Positions 7,316-17,118 are shown, numbered from the stretch's first letter. The stretch is 64,000 bases of DNA from Prevotella sp. (GCA_017428055.1 JAFRRN010000078.1:1-64000); one strand, 5' to 3'. Notes: generated by a model from the sequence alone, not told the origin. Translations and numbers: made by a program.

Positions 7316-8731
7316 ATGAAGACAAAATACCTTGCGAGTCTTGTTCTCGCAATCCTTACATTGACGGCATGTGATGACACCACCGACCAAATAGGAACAT
7401 CCCTGTCCAACAACATGGATAACCTTGAAATTACAACCGACACGTTCATCGTCACGACACGTTCCATCATTGCAGACTCCGTGCTATCGCGCAACACGAT
7501 TGGATATGTAGGGAAGATCAAAGACCCCGAAACGGGAAACTATATCACTGGGGATTTCATGACCCAGTTCCACACCCTTGAGAATTATGCGTTCCCAAAG
7601 ACAGACAGCATCGTCAGTAAGATTGACGGCATGGTGGTCGCCGACTCGTGTGACATTCGCCTTTTCTATACTACGTCGTATGGCGACTCTCTCACATCCA
7701 TGAAGCTAAATGCCCACGAGATGGATAGCCCCATGCTGGAAGACAGACTCTATTATTCCAATTTCGACCCAAAGGCCAACGGTTATTTGCGAGAAGGAGG
7801 CATTCATGTCAACAAGGTATACACTCTTACCGACTTGAGCATTCCCTCGTCAAAACGTTACAGCAATGACTACACACCACATATCCTCATCTCGCTGAAT
7901 GATGAGTATACTGCCAAGGACGGCAAGTCTTACAACAACTACGGTACATATATCATGCAAACGTACTTGGCACATCCAGAATATTTTAAGAACTCACTGA
8001 CCTTTACGAAGAATGTCGTGCCGGGATTCTATTTTGAGAACACAAGCGGGCTGGGAGCTATGGCATACGTCTCTACCACCCAGTTAAATGTTTATTTCCG
8101 ATTTATCTCAAAGGACAGCGTCTATGTGGGAAATGCCAGTTTCTCCGGAACAGAGGAGGTATTGCAGCAGACGAGGATCACCAACGACCGTAACACCATA
8201 GAACGCCTCGCCGCAGACAACACCTGCACATACCTGAAGACCCCTGCCGGCATTTTCACGGAGATGACTTTGCCCGTTGACGATATTTTCCGAGGACACG
8301 AGACCGACTCCATCAACACGGCAAAGGTCGTACTGACACGCATCAATGATAGTCAGCTCGGCACCTATTCCCTGCCTGTGCCTTCGGAAATCATGATGAT
8401 CCCGGCTGACAGCTTGTATTCCTTTTTCGAGAATGGCGACATCACCAACAACCGGACATCCTACACCGCCACATTCTCAAAGACTTACAACACCAACACC
8501 TACACCTTCAACAACATCAGCGGTCTACTGTCATACATGAAGGCAAACAGGAACTCTGAGAATTGGAACAAGGTGGTAATTATTCCCGTCACGAAAACGA
8601 CGAACACATCAACGGGTGCCATAACGAAGATTGTCCACGACATGTCGCTGACCAGCACACGGCTTGTGGGTGGCAGCGAGAATCCCCATGAGGCGGTGAA
8701 GATAAGCGTGATTTATAGCAAGTTCAAATAG
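7316..8731 (+). CDS. DUF4270-like outer-membrane lipoprotein
   Basis: 471 aa starting at MKTKYLASL; an in-frame TTG two codons upstream is less likely. A signal peptide ends in a lipobox LTAC. The mature region starts CDDTTDQIGTSL and contains long beta-rich stretches with FMTQFHTLENYAFP and SIVSKIDGMVV, as in the Bacteroidota lipoprotein family DUF4270 that commonly lies next to the short glycogen synthase. No enzyme motif is visible. Probably cell-surface or periplasmic; function unknown. A 42-aa gene follows after 13 nt. Confidence 0.8.
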   Translation: MKTKYLASLVLAILTLTACDDTTDQIGTSLSNNMDNLEITTDTFIVTTRSIIADSVLSRNTIGYVGKIKDPETGNYITGDFMTQFHTLENYAFPKTDSIVSKIDGMVVADSCDIRLFYTTSYGDSLTSMKLNAHEMDSPMLEDRLYYSNFDPKANGYLREGGIHVNKVYTLTDLSIPSSKRYSNDYTPHILISLNDEYTAKDGKSYNNYGTYIMQTYLAHPEYFKNSLTFTKNVVPGFYFENTSGLGAMAYVSTTQLNVYFRFISKDSVYVGNASFSGTEEVLQQTRITNDRNTIERLAADNTCTYLKTPAGIFTEMTLPVDDIFRGHETDSINTAKVVLTRINDSQLGTYSLPVPSEIMMIPADSLYSFFENGDITNNRTSYTATFSKTYNTNTYTFNNISGLLSYMKANRNSENWNKVVIIPVTKTTNTSTGAITKIVHDMSLTSTRLVGGSENPHEAVKISVIYSKFK

Positions 8732-8744
8732 GTACTATTCACAC

Positions 8745-8873
8745 ATGGCCGACGGTTTTTTGGAAAACCATCAAATGGAATACGAAAGGCACAAAGCTGA
8801 ATGGCTTCGTAAGAAAAAGCATTTGCCAAAGTTGAAAAAGGCTCTGACGAGACCTGATGATGAGGCTTTATAA
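8745..8873 (+). CDS. Small conserved-looking protein (42 aa)
   Basis: Begins MADGFLENHQMEYERH and continues as a Lys/Arg-rich, probably helical segment ending RPDDEAL. It has no signal peptide or membrane segment and is strongly basic in the middle (LRKKKHLPKLKK), which could suit nucleic acid or membrane-surface binding. It lies in an operon-like gap between the DUF4270-like lipoprotein and the glycosyltransferase-like gene. I recall similar short proteins in Bacteroidota but cannot name a function. Confidence 0.6.
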   Translation: MADGFLENHQMEYERHKAEWLRKKKHLPKLKKALTRPDDEAL

Positions 8874-8882
8874 AAAGAGTGC

Positions 8883-9794
8883 ATGATGAACATCAGGAAA
8901 ACAATTGGGAAACTATTTCCATCCAAGGCTTATAAATACTTATTCAACTCTTTCGGATACCATTTCTACAAGATAGACAAACGTCCTATTCATCTGAAAG
9001 AATCAAAAGCATGCTCTCCAGAACTGGAAAGATGCGGAATGATGCTCGTCACCATCGCATACAATGACGAGAATCTCATTGCGAAACAGATTGAGATGGT
9101 GAGGAAACATGTCAAAGACCCAAATTACCAACTCATTATCATTGACAACTCACCCAACAAAACTAAACGTAAGAAAATCCAAACTATTTGCAAAGAATGC
9201 CAGATAGAGTATATCCCTATCCCATATTCATTCCGGCAAAAGTTTTGTAAGTTTTTCAGATGGGGAGGAATGTCTCATGGATTGGCACTTAATTGGGCTT
9301 TTTACCATGTCCTTTGCCAGAAGAATCCTAAACGTATAGCCCTCTTAGACCATGACATTTTCCCAATTAAAGACTGCAATCTCACAGAAAGGCTTGGTGG
9401 ATTGGATTTCTTCGGTGTACCCAGAAAACGCGACAAATACTGGTATCTTTGGCCGGGATGGAGTCTTTTCAACTTTGATGCCATCGTTGATAGGTATCCC
9501 AATTTCCAACCATACTCTACCAAGACAACATATCTTGATAGTGGAGGTGGTAATTATTTCAAGATCTACCATAACTATGCTATCAACACTATACCATTTC
9601 CCAGTGTAAAAACACATCGCCTCAAGAAGACCAAGGGATTATCGACGTGGAATGATGTGTACCATAGCGATTGCATTCAATTCATTGACGAATGTTGGCT
9701 CCATGTCATCAATGGATCAAATTATTGTCACCTTGCGGGGAAAGACAACACAATAAGGAAAATCGTGGACAACATCAACTTGTTTGAGGAATGA
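8883..9794 (+). CDS. Glycosyltransferase-like protein (GT-A fold, family uncertain)
   Basis: 303 aa. A GT-A-like beginning MLVTIAYNDENLIAKQIE is followed by QLIIIDNSPN, a typical nucleotide-sugar-binding start. IALLDHDIFPI provides a DxD-type metal site (Asp-His-Asp). Several aromatic stretches (YWYLWPGWSLF) may form the acceptor site. No signal peptide or membrane helix is seen, so it is probably cytoplasmic. ATG at 8883 or 8886 is possible. It ends 4 nt from the convergent gene at 9799. Acceptor and family are unknown; it could decorate surface polysaccharide. Confidence 0.65.
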   Translation: MMNIRKTIGKLFPSKAYKYLFNSFGYHFYKIDKRPIHLKESKACSPELERCGMMLVTIAYNDENLIAKQIEMVRKHVKDPNYQLIIIDNSPNKTKRKKIQTICKECQIEYIPIPYSFRQKFCKFFRWGGMSHGLALNWAFYHVLCQKNPKRIALLDHDIFPIKDCNLTERLGGLDFFGVPRKRDKYWYLWPGWSLFNFDAIVDRYPNFQPYSTKTTYLDSGGGNYFKIYHNYAINTIPFPSVKTHRLKKTKGLSTWNDVYHSDCIQFIDECWLHVINGSNYCHLAGKDNTIRKIVDNINLFEE

Positions 9795-9798
9795 TAAA

Positions 9799-10950
9799 TC
9801 AATGTCTTTGCCAATAATAATACCAATAGGTATTACCATATACATCACGCAGCTTGTTGACCCTCTTTGTCTTATCGGAGATTTGTTTCTCCAATTTCAA
9901 GTAGTCCTGATAATCAGCATCCATCACCTCATCATCAAACTTGACAGGATGTTGTGCGTGGAGATAGTTATATAAGGTCAACGCCTCACGATAATGCCGT
10001 GGCAACGTCTCAGACAAGTCATAATACTTCACGACGTTGGCGACGAATTCGTCCAATTTCCTATCCAACAAATAAGCACACAACAAATATTCGGCAGCGG
10101 GACGCTTGTCAAGGTCATGTTTCTTGATGGTTGCCATGTACTTGCGGAATGGTGTGTTCTTGGTAACTACCAATTTTCCAAGATGTGCATAGATGTTCTG
10201 CTTGTCATACAGCAACGTCTTAACATGGTTGCCATCGGGAAGGAGGGCATCAGCACCTCCACAAATGGGATATTGGAACAAGGCATCGCCCAACTTACCC
10301 TTGCGTGACATGGCGTAAGCACGTAACATCATCAACGAACTGTCGCATACCAATGACCGACGACCCACCTGCAAAGCCGTGTCATACTTTCCTTGGGCGA
10401 GATACCGTTCCACCTTGAGCCGATAATGGAAAGGCGTATCGGCATTCCCGACACCCCCTACGATGAGCATCATCAAGAACATCATCAAGAGATTGACCCA
10501 CATCGGCTGTGTAAAGAAGCCCCTGCCCACCTTGGAGGGTTCATAAAAGCCAAATGATTTAACCAGCCAAAACACCACCGCAAATATCAGCAACAACAAG
10601 GGAAGCACCCATACCCATGAGCCAAACGACACCCCTTGATCCACACTCGTACCCACCGATGTGAGAAAAGCCAATGCCAACATTGACGGAAAATAAGTCA
10701 AGGCATGGGTATACGTAGTCATCTTGGCAACCGATGATATGCCCAATTGCAATAAGAAAAGCACCAACGTAATCAACAATGCCCCAACAAAGCGAGAATA
10801 TTGCGTCTTGCCTCCCGACAACACATGCTGGGCAACTGTCAACACGTCTGCCTGATAATAGTATAAATATACAAAAGAGAAAAGGAAAAATAGGGTGGCA
10901 CAGGCGACACGTATCATCGCCGTGCCACTCCTTTTGTTTCGATTCTTCAT
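9799..10950 (-). CDS. Membrane protein with TPR-like tail (DUF6057-like)
   Basis: About 383 aa starting at MKNRNKRSG. The start overlaps the glgB stop by one base (TGATG), so translation is likely coupled; a longer start at 11004 lies inside glgB. Five or so membrane segments fill the first 190 residues (e.g. RVACATLFFLFSFVYLYYY, WVLPLLLLIFAVVFWLV). A soluble helical tail follows, with TPR-like YLAQGKYDTALQVG and a closing domain. It resembles a Bacteroidota family of unknown function. The partnership with glgB is suggested only by the coupling. Confidence 0.7.
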   Translation of the reverse strand: MKNRNKRSGTAMIRVACATLFFLFSFVYLYYYQADVLTVAQHVLSGGKTQYSRFVGALLITLVLFLLQLGISSVAKMTTYTHALTYFPSMLALAFLTSVGTSVDQGVSFGSWVWVLPLLLLIFAVVFWLVKSFGFYEPSKVGRGFFTQPMWVNLLMMFLMMLIVGGVGNADTPFHYRLKVERYLAQGKYDTALQVGRRSLVCDSSLMMLRAYAMSRKGKLGDALFQYPICGGADALLPDGNHVKTLLYDKQNIYAHLGKLVVTKNTPFRKYMATIKKHDLDKRPAAEYLLCAYLLDRKLDEFVANVVKYYDLSETLPRHYREALTLYNYLHAQHPVKFDDEVMDADYQDYLKLEKQISDKTKRVNKLRDVYGNTYWYYYWQRH

Positions 10951-13004
10951 CAGTTTTTCTTCAAAACGACCGCCGAGCGGGCTGGGATATATAATTTCAG
11001 CCACTCCTTGCGGTCTTCCACATAGAGTGGGTCGAAGTTAGTGAAGTGTGTTACCGTGTCATCGGCAAAGCCATTGCCACCAAACTCCTTGGCATCGGTA
11101 TTCAGCACCACATCGTATGACCCCGTGGGTACCAAGAAACCATAATCCGTATAGGAACGTGTCGGTGAGAAATTGAACACGAATACCAAGTCGCCTCGCA
11201 TGAATGCAAGAATCTGGTCACCATCATTGTGCCAAATCTCCTGTACAGGTGTCTTGTTAAAGTTCTTCTCACCCTTCACCACCTTCAACATCTCACGGTC
11301 GAAGTCGCCTAACCAATGATAGCATAGTTCTTTATTGTCAACGAGATTCCATTGCCTCCGAGCGTATTTATGGCTCCATCCATTGCCCTCACGCGGGAAG
11401 TCTATCCATTCGGGATGCCCAAATTCATTGCCCATGAAGTTCAGGTAGCCGCCATTGATGGCAGCGAGTGTCACCAAGCGTATCATCTTATGCAGGGCGA
11501 TGCCGCGATGCGCCATCTCGTTCTCGTCACCTTTCTTGAAATGCCAATACATGTCAGCATCAATCAAGCGGAAGATAATCGTCTTGTCACCCACCAATGC
11601 CTGGTCATGGCTCTCGCAATATGAAATCGTCTTCTCATCGGGACGGCGGTTTTTCACTTCCCAGAAGATGGAACTCGGTTTCCAGTTCTCGTCCGACTGT
11701 TCCTTGATGGTCTTAATCCAATAGTCGGGAATGTTCATCGCCATGCGATAATCAAAGCCATAGCCACCATCCTCAAACTTGGCAGCCAACCCCGGCATAC
11801 CGCTCACCTCCTCCGCGATGGTAATCGCATGGGGATTCACTTCATGGATAAGCTTATTAGCCAATGTCAGATAGCAGATGGCATTGTCATCCTCATGACC
11901 GTTAAAATAGTCGCCATAGTTGCAGAACGCCTCACCAAGCCCGTGACTATAATAAAGCATCGACGTGACACCGTCGAATCGGAAACCGTCAAAATGGAAC
12001 TCTTCCAACCAATATTTGCAATTGGACAACAAGAAATGAATCACGTCATCCTTGCCATAGTCGAAGCAAAGCGAGTCCCAAGCGGGATGCTCATGGCGGT
12101 CGCCTGGATAGAAGAACTGGTTGGGGTCGCCCGCAAGGTTACCCAATCCCTCCACTTCGTTCTTCACGGCATGTGAATGCACGATGTCCATGATGACGGC
12201 AATGCCATTTTGATGGGCAGTGTCAATGAGTGACTTCAACTCCTCAGGTGTCCCAAATCGAGAGGAAGCCGCAAAGAACGAACTCACATGGTAGCCAAAC
12301 GAACCGTAATAGGGATGCTCCTGGATTGCCATAATCTGGATACAATTATATCCGTCGTTGATGACGCGGGGCAACACGTTGTCACGGAACTCCGTATAGG
12401 TACCCACCTTCTCGGCATCCTGTCCCATGCCGATGTGGCACTCATAGATAAGCAGGGGCGATGTGTTTGCCTTAAACTTCTTCTTTTTCCACTCGTATGG
12501 CTCTGGATTCCACACTTGGGCAGAGAATATCTTGGTGGTATCATCTTGCACGACACGCTGCGCCCAAGCCGGTATGCGCTCGCCATCACCGCCATCCCAA
12601 TAGACATGCATCTTATATAGGTCGCCATGCTTGATGGCTTTCTGCGAGAGTTTCAGTTCCCAGTTGCCTGTACCTTCGATGCGTTTTGCCTTATACTTGT
12701 CGCTTTCTGTCCAGTTGTTGAAGTCACCGACAAGGTAAATTGCCGTCGCATTAGGTGCCCACTCGCGGAACACCCACCCACGGGCAGTTTTGTGTAAGCC
12801 AAAATAGTCATGTCCGTTGGCAAAGTCACTCAGCGTCTTCTTGCCGTTCTGCGTCAATTGACCCAGTTTCCATAAAGCATGGTCGTGCCGACCTCTGATT
12901 GCGTCTTCGTATGGTTCAAGGTAACCATCGTTCTTGACGAGCCCAATATGTTTAGGAACTTTTACTTTTGCCACCTTTGGGGCGGCCGTTTTTTTCATTG
13001 CCAT
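10950..13004 (-). CDS. glgB: 1,4-alpha-glucan branching enzyme
   Basis: 684 aa, GH13 of the type close to eukaryotic branching enzymes. An Ala/Lys-rich start is followed by a CBM48 domain (GWVFREWAPNATAIYLVGDFN, about residues 75-95). The catalytic barrel shows DIVHSHAV (region I), GFRFDGVTS with nucleophile Asp, IAEEVSG with acid/base Glu, and YCESHDQ (region IV). It makes alpha-1,6 branches in glycogen in the cytoplasm, complementing the glycogen synthase gene at 6437. It is expressed leftward after the YhcH-like gene and coupled to the membrane protein. Start may also be Met3. Confidence 0.96.
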   Translation of the reverse strand: MAMKKTAAPKVAKVKVPKHIGLVKNDGYLEPYEDAIRGRHDHALWKLGQLTQNGKKTLSDFANGHDYFGLHKTARGWVFREWAPNATAIYLVGDFNNWTESDKYKAKRIEGTGNWELKLSQKAIKHGDLYKMHVYWDGGDGERIPAWAQRVVQDDTTKIFSAQVWNPEPYEWKKKKFKANTSPLLIYECHIGMGQDAEKVGTYTEFRDNVLPRVINDGYNCIQIMAIQEHPYYGSFGYHVSSFFAASSRFGTPEELKSLIDTAHQNGIAVIMDIVHSHAVKNEVEGLGNLAGDPNQFFYPGDRHEHPAWDSLCFDYGKDDVIHFLLSNCKYWLEEFHFDGFRFDGVTSMLYYSHGLGEAFCNYGDYFNGHEDDNAICYLTLANKLIHEVNPHAITIAEEVSGMPGLAAKFEDGGYGFDYRMAMNIPDYWIKTIKEQSDENWKPSSIFWEVKNRRPDEKTISYCESHDQALVGDKTIIFRLIDADMYWHFKKGDENEMAHRGIALHKMIRLVTLAAINGGYLNFMGNEFGHPEWIDFPREGNGWSHKYARRQWNLVDNKELCYHWLGDFDREMLKVVKGEKNFNKTPVQEIWHNDGDQILAFMRGDLVFVFNFSPTRSYTDYGFLVPTGSYDVVLNTDAKEFGGNGFADDTVTHFTNFDPLYVEDRKEWLKLYIPARSAVVLKKN

Positions 13005-13022
13005 AATATGATGATTATAGTT

Positions 13023-13469
13023 TTATACTTTCACCTTGAATATTGCTTTCTTCAATTCTGCCGTCTCACAGATGCATGGGGCATGGCCATCTTGTGGGAA
13101 GAACATAGCAAACATGGACGGTGTGCATGTCACATAACTCTGACCCTTTACTCCAAGAACCTTAGCAATGTCCTTTTCCTCATTGAACTCCACCGTTGGT
13201 AATTCACAGGTGGGGATATAACCAAAAGTCTCATTGGCAGTCAATGGAACCTGAATGTCAATATACGAACGATGGTACTCTATCACGGCCTCTTCGACGG
13301 TCTTTCCCTTAGCATCCTGTATATTAACAAATACATCTTTGTCCTTAATGAAATGCTTGCCGGCATTAAGGCTCTTCAAGTCATTCAGCTTCAGGAAGTC
13401 CACCACTTCCTTAAAAAACGGATTTAGAGAGACATACTTCTCCAAATTCTCCAATGTGTCGATAATCAT
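13023..13469 (-). CDS. YhcH/YjgK/YiaL-family protein
   Basis: 148 aa starting at MIIDTLENL; an upstream extension to 13550 runs back into the MORN gene and is rejected. The body has the family look, with EYHRSYIDIQVPL, ETFGYIP and MFAMFFPQDGHAPCI. The last contains the conserved metal-binding region of this cupin-like family, linked in other bacteria to sugar/sialic acid metabolism (anomerase-type roles) and biofilm effects. It lies between the MORN gene and glgB on the minus strand, 18 nt before glgB. The substrate cannot be told from sequence. Confidence 0.88.
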   Translation of the reverse strand: MIIDTLENLEKYVSLNPFFKEVVDFLKLNDLKSLNAGKHFIKDKDVFVNIQDAKGKTVEEAVIEYHRSYIDIQVPLTANETFGYIPTCELPTVEFNEEKDIAKVLGVKGQSYVTCTPSMFAMFFPQDGHAPCICETAELKKAIFKVKV

Positions 13470-13494
13470 ATTATATAGTTTTACGAGTTTATAT

Positions 13495-14607
13495 TCAATC
13501 CAAGATTCTACGGCCATGGTCATAATGCCCTTTAGCTGTGACGCTACCATTGCGATCCTTCTCTACAAACTTGCCATGGCGGCGGTCTTCTTCATAACTG
13601 CCCTCGAAGCGCTTGCCTTCCTTTGTCTCCTCAATAGCCCTGCCGTTGCGCTTGCCATTCTTGTATGTTCCCTTAAACTTATTGCCATCGGCATAATGTA
13701 TTGTCACCTCACCGTCAATCTGGCCATTCTTGAACATCCCGTCGAAGGTGTCACCGTTCTTCTTTCTCAATTTGCCACGACCATTCTGCTTGTCATTTTT
13801 CCACTCACCCACATAGCTATCGCCATTGACCCAAGTGAACGTTCCGTTGCCCGACTTGTCACCATTGAGGAAACGTCCTGAATATTTGTCGCCATTGTCA
13901 AAACGAAAGATACCCTCTCCTGTGCGCTCGCCTTCCACATAACTGCCTTCATAGACATCGCCATTGGCGAAACGGTAAATGCCCTTGCCATTGGGTAGGT
14001 CTTCCTTCCAGTCGCCAGAATAGACATCGCCAGAAGAGTAATGATTCACTCCCCTGCCCGACCGCATGTTGTTTACCCACATACCGTCATACGTGGTGCC
14101 GTCGCCCCAGTCAAAGAATCCCTTTCCGTTCTTCATGTCATTTGCCCAAGAACCGTCATAGTAAGCACCATTCACAAAGACATATTTACCCTTTCCCTGT
14201 CGCTTGTCCTGATACCAGTTACCCTCATAACGGTCGCCATTATAGTAGTACATCACGCCATGACCTTGTTGGTAGTCACGGTACCACAATCCCACATATT
14301 TATTATTATTGGCGAAATAATACGTCCCATGCCCATGTTGTTGGTCTTGAAACCATTGCCCTTCATATTTCTCACCGTCAGCAAAAGTATAAACACCCTG
14401 CCCGTGACGCTTGCCATTGACGTACTCACCCTCATAGGTGTTGCCATTCTTCCACATCGTATTACCCTTGCCATTGGGTTTCCCCTTGGCCATCTCGCCC
14501 TTATATTGCCCACCATCCTTGGTCACGCATGAGCCAAGGGATATCTTTTGTCCAAAACTAAATAAGGGTAGGATCGTTAATAATATAGTAATGATTTGCC
14601 TTTTCAC
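13495..14607 (-). CDS. Secreted MORN-repeat protein (about 14 repeats)
   Basis: 370 aa. A signal peptide (LLTILPLFSFGQ) is followed by roughly 14 MORN repeats of 23 residues (units such as YEGEYVNGKRHGQG and YVGEWKNDKQNGRG), covering nearly the whole protein. No catalytic domain is present. MORN sheets bind lipids or proteins, so a periplasmic or surface scaffold is plausible. First gene of a leftward run with YhcH and glgB. Two other MORN-bearing proteins occur in this window, a Ser/Thr kinase and a lysozyme. Confidence 0.92.
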   Translation of the reverse strand: MKRQIITILLTILPLFSFGQKISLGSCVTKDGGQYKGEMAKGKPNGKGNTMWKNGNTYEGEYVNGKRHGQGVYTFADGEKYEGQWFQDQQHGHGTYYFANNNKYVGLWYRDYQQGHGVMYYYNGDRYEGNWYQDKRQGKGKYVFVNGAYYDGSWANDMKNGKGFFDWGDGTTYDGMWVNNMRSGRGVNHYSSGDVYSGDWKEDLPNGKGIYRFANGDVYEGSYVEGERTGEGIFRFDNGDKYSGRFLNGDKSGNGTFTWVNGDSYVGEWKNDKQNGRGKLRKKNGDTFDGMFKNGQIDGEVTIHYADGNKFKGTYKNGKRNGRAIEETKEGKRFEGSYEEDRRHGKFVEKDRNGSVTAKGHYDHGRRILD

Positions 14608-14632
14608 TTTTTGTCATGTTTTGATTCATTCA

Positions 14633-14640
14633 CAAAAGTA
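14633..14640 (-). promoter_or_regulatory. Promoter of the MORN-yhcH-glgB run
   Basis: TACTTTTG on the minus strand with TTTG 19 nt upstream, close to consensus, 26 nt before the start at 14607. Confidence 0.65.
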
Positions 14641-14758
14641 AGCATTTATCGCCATATAGCAAAATCGATTAGTATTTTTTAAGTTTCATAGTCCAATATG
14701 TTACCGAAACCATCTAAAGGTTGATGTAACGCATGTTTCACATATTTATACTTTTCCC

Positions 14759-16186
14759 TCAAAGTAACGGTGAGAACATTCGGATGATGGACTCCCCCAA
14801 TCTTTTGTAAAAAGGACGATGTTCCAATGCTGTTATATCGGCAAGTTCCACGCAATGCTCTTGATCTTTCAAGAATACCTCTTTCAGCCGCAGAGCCGTC
14901 TCTTCGTCATAAATGAAGATGTTTGCCTCAAAATTATTCTCAAAGCTCCGGAAGTCGATGTTGGTACTACCGCAGGTGCATAATGTGTCATCACTAATAA
15001 GGAGCTTGGAATGGTTGAAAGCTGCTTTATACAACAGAATCTTCACTCCCGCCTTTGCTGCCTGAATGATATAGGAGCGTGTAGCCCATTCCACAATTTT
15101 CACATCTCCCCGTAAAGGAATCATCAGTCGAACGTCCACCCCTGCCAATGCTGCCGTTCGCATAGCGAACAGCACAGGGTCTGTGGGCAAGAAATAAGGC
15201 GTTTCCATAAACACATAACGTTTCGCCTCCAAAAGGATGCGCACATACCCCTGCATAATGTCTGGCCAATCAGTTATAGGACTGCTCGTCACCACTTGCG
15301 CTATGCAATGGTTATTGACGGAATGGTCATAGTCAGGATAATATTTGTGGCTGGTAACAAGAGTGCGGTCCACAAAATACCAGTCGATGAGGAACGCCTT
15401 TTGTAAGCCATAGACAGATGCCCCACGAAGGCGGAGATGCGTATCGCGAAAAGGTTGGCGTTTCGTTCCCTTCACATATCGCAGGGCAATATTCATGCCA
15501 CCGATGAACCCCACTATGCCGTCAATGATACATATTTTGCGGTGGTTACGGTAATTCACCTTACTGGTGAACATCGGAAAGCGAACAGGCATGAAGGCAT
15601 GGACATCAATACCCGCCTCCCTCATGCGTTCAAAGAAAGCCTCCTTGACTTTCCAACATCCCACATCATCATAGATGACACGTATCTCTACTCCTTGCCT
15701 TGCTTTGTCTATCAAGGCATCGGCAACCAAACGCCCCAATGGGTCGTCCTCGAATATAAATGTCTCAAAATGGATATGTTTCGTTGCACGGCCAATTTCA
15801 GTCAGTAAGGCAGACATATAGCCATAACCATCCGTGAAGACATCCACTTCATTATCTTTATAGGGAAACGCCCAGTTCTGTTCCGTGAATAGACGAGCCA
15901 ACACCTGATGGTTTTCTGGGACTTGTAAGTTTTCTTGCTCAATAAACTCAGACATGGACCGTTTGGTCAGATGGTCGAGGCTGCGTTGGCTTATAAGTCT
16001 TTCCTTGCGCGTATTCTTACCAAAAAAGAAATAGAGAATAATCCCCACCAAAGGCATGAACGTCAATACAAGCAACCAAGCCATGGTCTTAGCAGGTTGC
16101 CGATTGTCCAGGAGTACGGCAACCATAGCCCCCACTACGATTGCGGCATAGACCGCCAATAACACCCAGTCGATATAGACATTCAT
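14759..16186 (-). CDS. cls: Cardiolipin synthase (phospholipase D superfamily)
   Basis: 475 aa. Two N-terminal membrane helices (WVLLAVYAAIVVGAMVAVLL; AWLLVLTFMPLVGIILYFFFG) precede two PLD domains with HxKxxxxD motifs: HRKICIIDG near residue 211 and HSKLLISDD near residue 389. The length fits bacterial ClsA-type enzymes that join two phosphatidylglycerols at the inner membrane. The start overlaps the queE stop by 4 nt (ATGA), placing it last in a six-gene leftward run. Nothing in sequence explains the link to queuosine genes beyond shared transcription. Confidence 0.94.
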   Translation of the reverse strand: MNVYIDWVLLAVYAAIVVGAMVAVLLDNRQPAKTMAWLLVLTFMPLVGIILYFFFGKNTRKERLISQRSLDHLTKRSMSEFIEQENLQVPENHQVLARLFTEQNWAFPYKDNEVDVFTDGYGYMSALLTEIGRATKHIHFETFIFEDDPLGRLVADALIDKARQGVEIRVIYDDVGCWKVKEAFFERMREAGIDVHAFMPVRFPMFTSKVNYRNHRKICIIDGIVGFIGGMNIALRYVKGTKRQPFRDTHLRLRGASVYGLQKAFLIDWYFVDRTLVTSHKYYPDYDHSVNNHCIAQVVTSSPITDWPDIMQGYVRILLEAKRYVFMETPYFLPTDPVLFAMRTAALAGVDVRLMIPLRGDVKIVEWATRSYIIQAAKAGVKILLYKAAFNHSKLLISDDTLCTCGSTNIDFRSFENNFEANIFIYDEETALRLKEVFLKDQEHCVELADITALEHRPFYKRLGESIIRMFSPLL

Positions 16187-16773
16187 TTGAATCCCGCTAA
16201 TTTATGCGTTTGCAACGAAAGACGCCATCGTGGATGCTGCTTGATATAGTCCACACATTGTTCGACGATAGCCTGGTTGAGGTGTGTATCACCCATGTCA
16301 CAAGGTTGAAGGTAATAGTATCTTGCGACAATGCCGTAATCATTCACTTGCCTTTCTCCGTCAAAGATACATTTCACCTCATCACACTTCTCCACCACAA
16401 CATTACCCTTGGGCGAGACCGTCAACCAATCCAAATTGGGAGGGGCAAGCTTTGTGCCATTACTTTCCATCGCCACCATAAAACCCTCATTTTGGAGTTG
16501 AGCCACCAAAGTCTGGTCAACTTGCAAGGTAGGTTCCCCACCAGTGAGGACAACTATCACTCTCCCCTCCTCCTTGGCTTCCCTCTTTAGGAACAAGGCT
16601 TGCCGGACAATTTCATCACCGCTCATTTCTTGGTATGAGCTGAAGTCGGTATCGCAGAATGGACATTGCAAGTTGCAACCCGCCAAGCGGATAAACACGG
16701 ATGCCCGTCCCGTGTTATACCCCTCTCCTTGCAGGGAATAAAACATGTCATTCACGCGATACTTTTTCATCAT
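16183..16773 (-). CDS. queE: 7-carboxy-7-deazaguanine synthase
   Basis: 196 aa radical-SAM enzyme. CNLQCPFC (Cys33, Cys37, Cys40) binds the 4Fe-4S cluster, and the preceding YSLQGEGYNTGRASVFIRLAG is the family substrate loop. VVLTGGEPTLQ follows as the SAM-binding GGE motif. It contracts 6-carboxytetrahydropterin to 7-carboxy-7-deazaguanine for queuosine. It directly follows queD, which makes that substrate; start and stop overlap, so the pair is likely co-translated. Met1 or Met2 may be the start. Confidence 0.95.
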   Translation of the reverse strand: MMKKYRVNDMFYSLQGEGYNTGRASVFIRLAGCNLQCPFCDTDFSSYQEMSGDEIVRQALFLKREAKEEGRVIVVLTGGEPTLQVDQTLVAQLQNEGFMVAMESNGTKLAPPNLDWLTVSPKGNVVVEKCDEVKCIFDGERQVNDYGIVARYYYLQPCDMGDTHLNQAIVEQCVDYIKQHPRWRLSLQTHKLAGFK

Positions 16774-17105
16774 TCCTCCTTCTCGTAGATGGCAACATTC
16801 CCCTCACTCTCCTGCACACGAGTCTTATAGCACTGGGGAATTTGCTCGGTAATCCATCGTGCGATATTCTCCGCTGTGGGGTTGAAAGGCAACACCTCGT
16901 TGAGGTCTTGGTGATCCAACACCCTCTTAATTTTCCTTTTCACCTCACTGAAATCGACCACCATCCCATTTGCATCCAACTCACGCGACTTGCAATAAAC
17001 GGTAATCCGCCAATTATGTCCATGTGTGCGTTGGCACTTGCTCTCATAATCCAAGCAAAGCCTATGGCTGGCGGATATGTCGAAAGTCTTCTCAATATAA
17101 AACAT
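16770..17105 (-). CDS. queD: 6-carboxy-5,6,7,8-tetrahydropterin synthase
   Basis: 111 aa starting at MFYIEKTFDISASHRL; a start at 17129 would overlap the upstream gene. It shows zinc-binding His in ASHRL and in THGHNW, and a catalytic-type Cys in ESKCQRTHGH, all standard for QueD. It converts dihydroneopterin triphosphate to carboxytetrahydropterin, the substrate of the adjacent QueE. Length is typical. It overlaps queE by 4 nt. Confidence 0.95.
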   Translation of the reverse strand: MFYIEKTFDISASHRLCLDYESKCQRTHGHNWRITVYCKSRELDANGMVVDFSEVKRKIKRVLDHQDLNEVLPFNPTAENIARWITEQIPQCYKTRVQESEGNVAIYEKEE

Positions 17106-17118
17106 ATTACACTTATTA

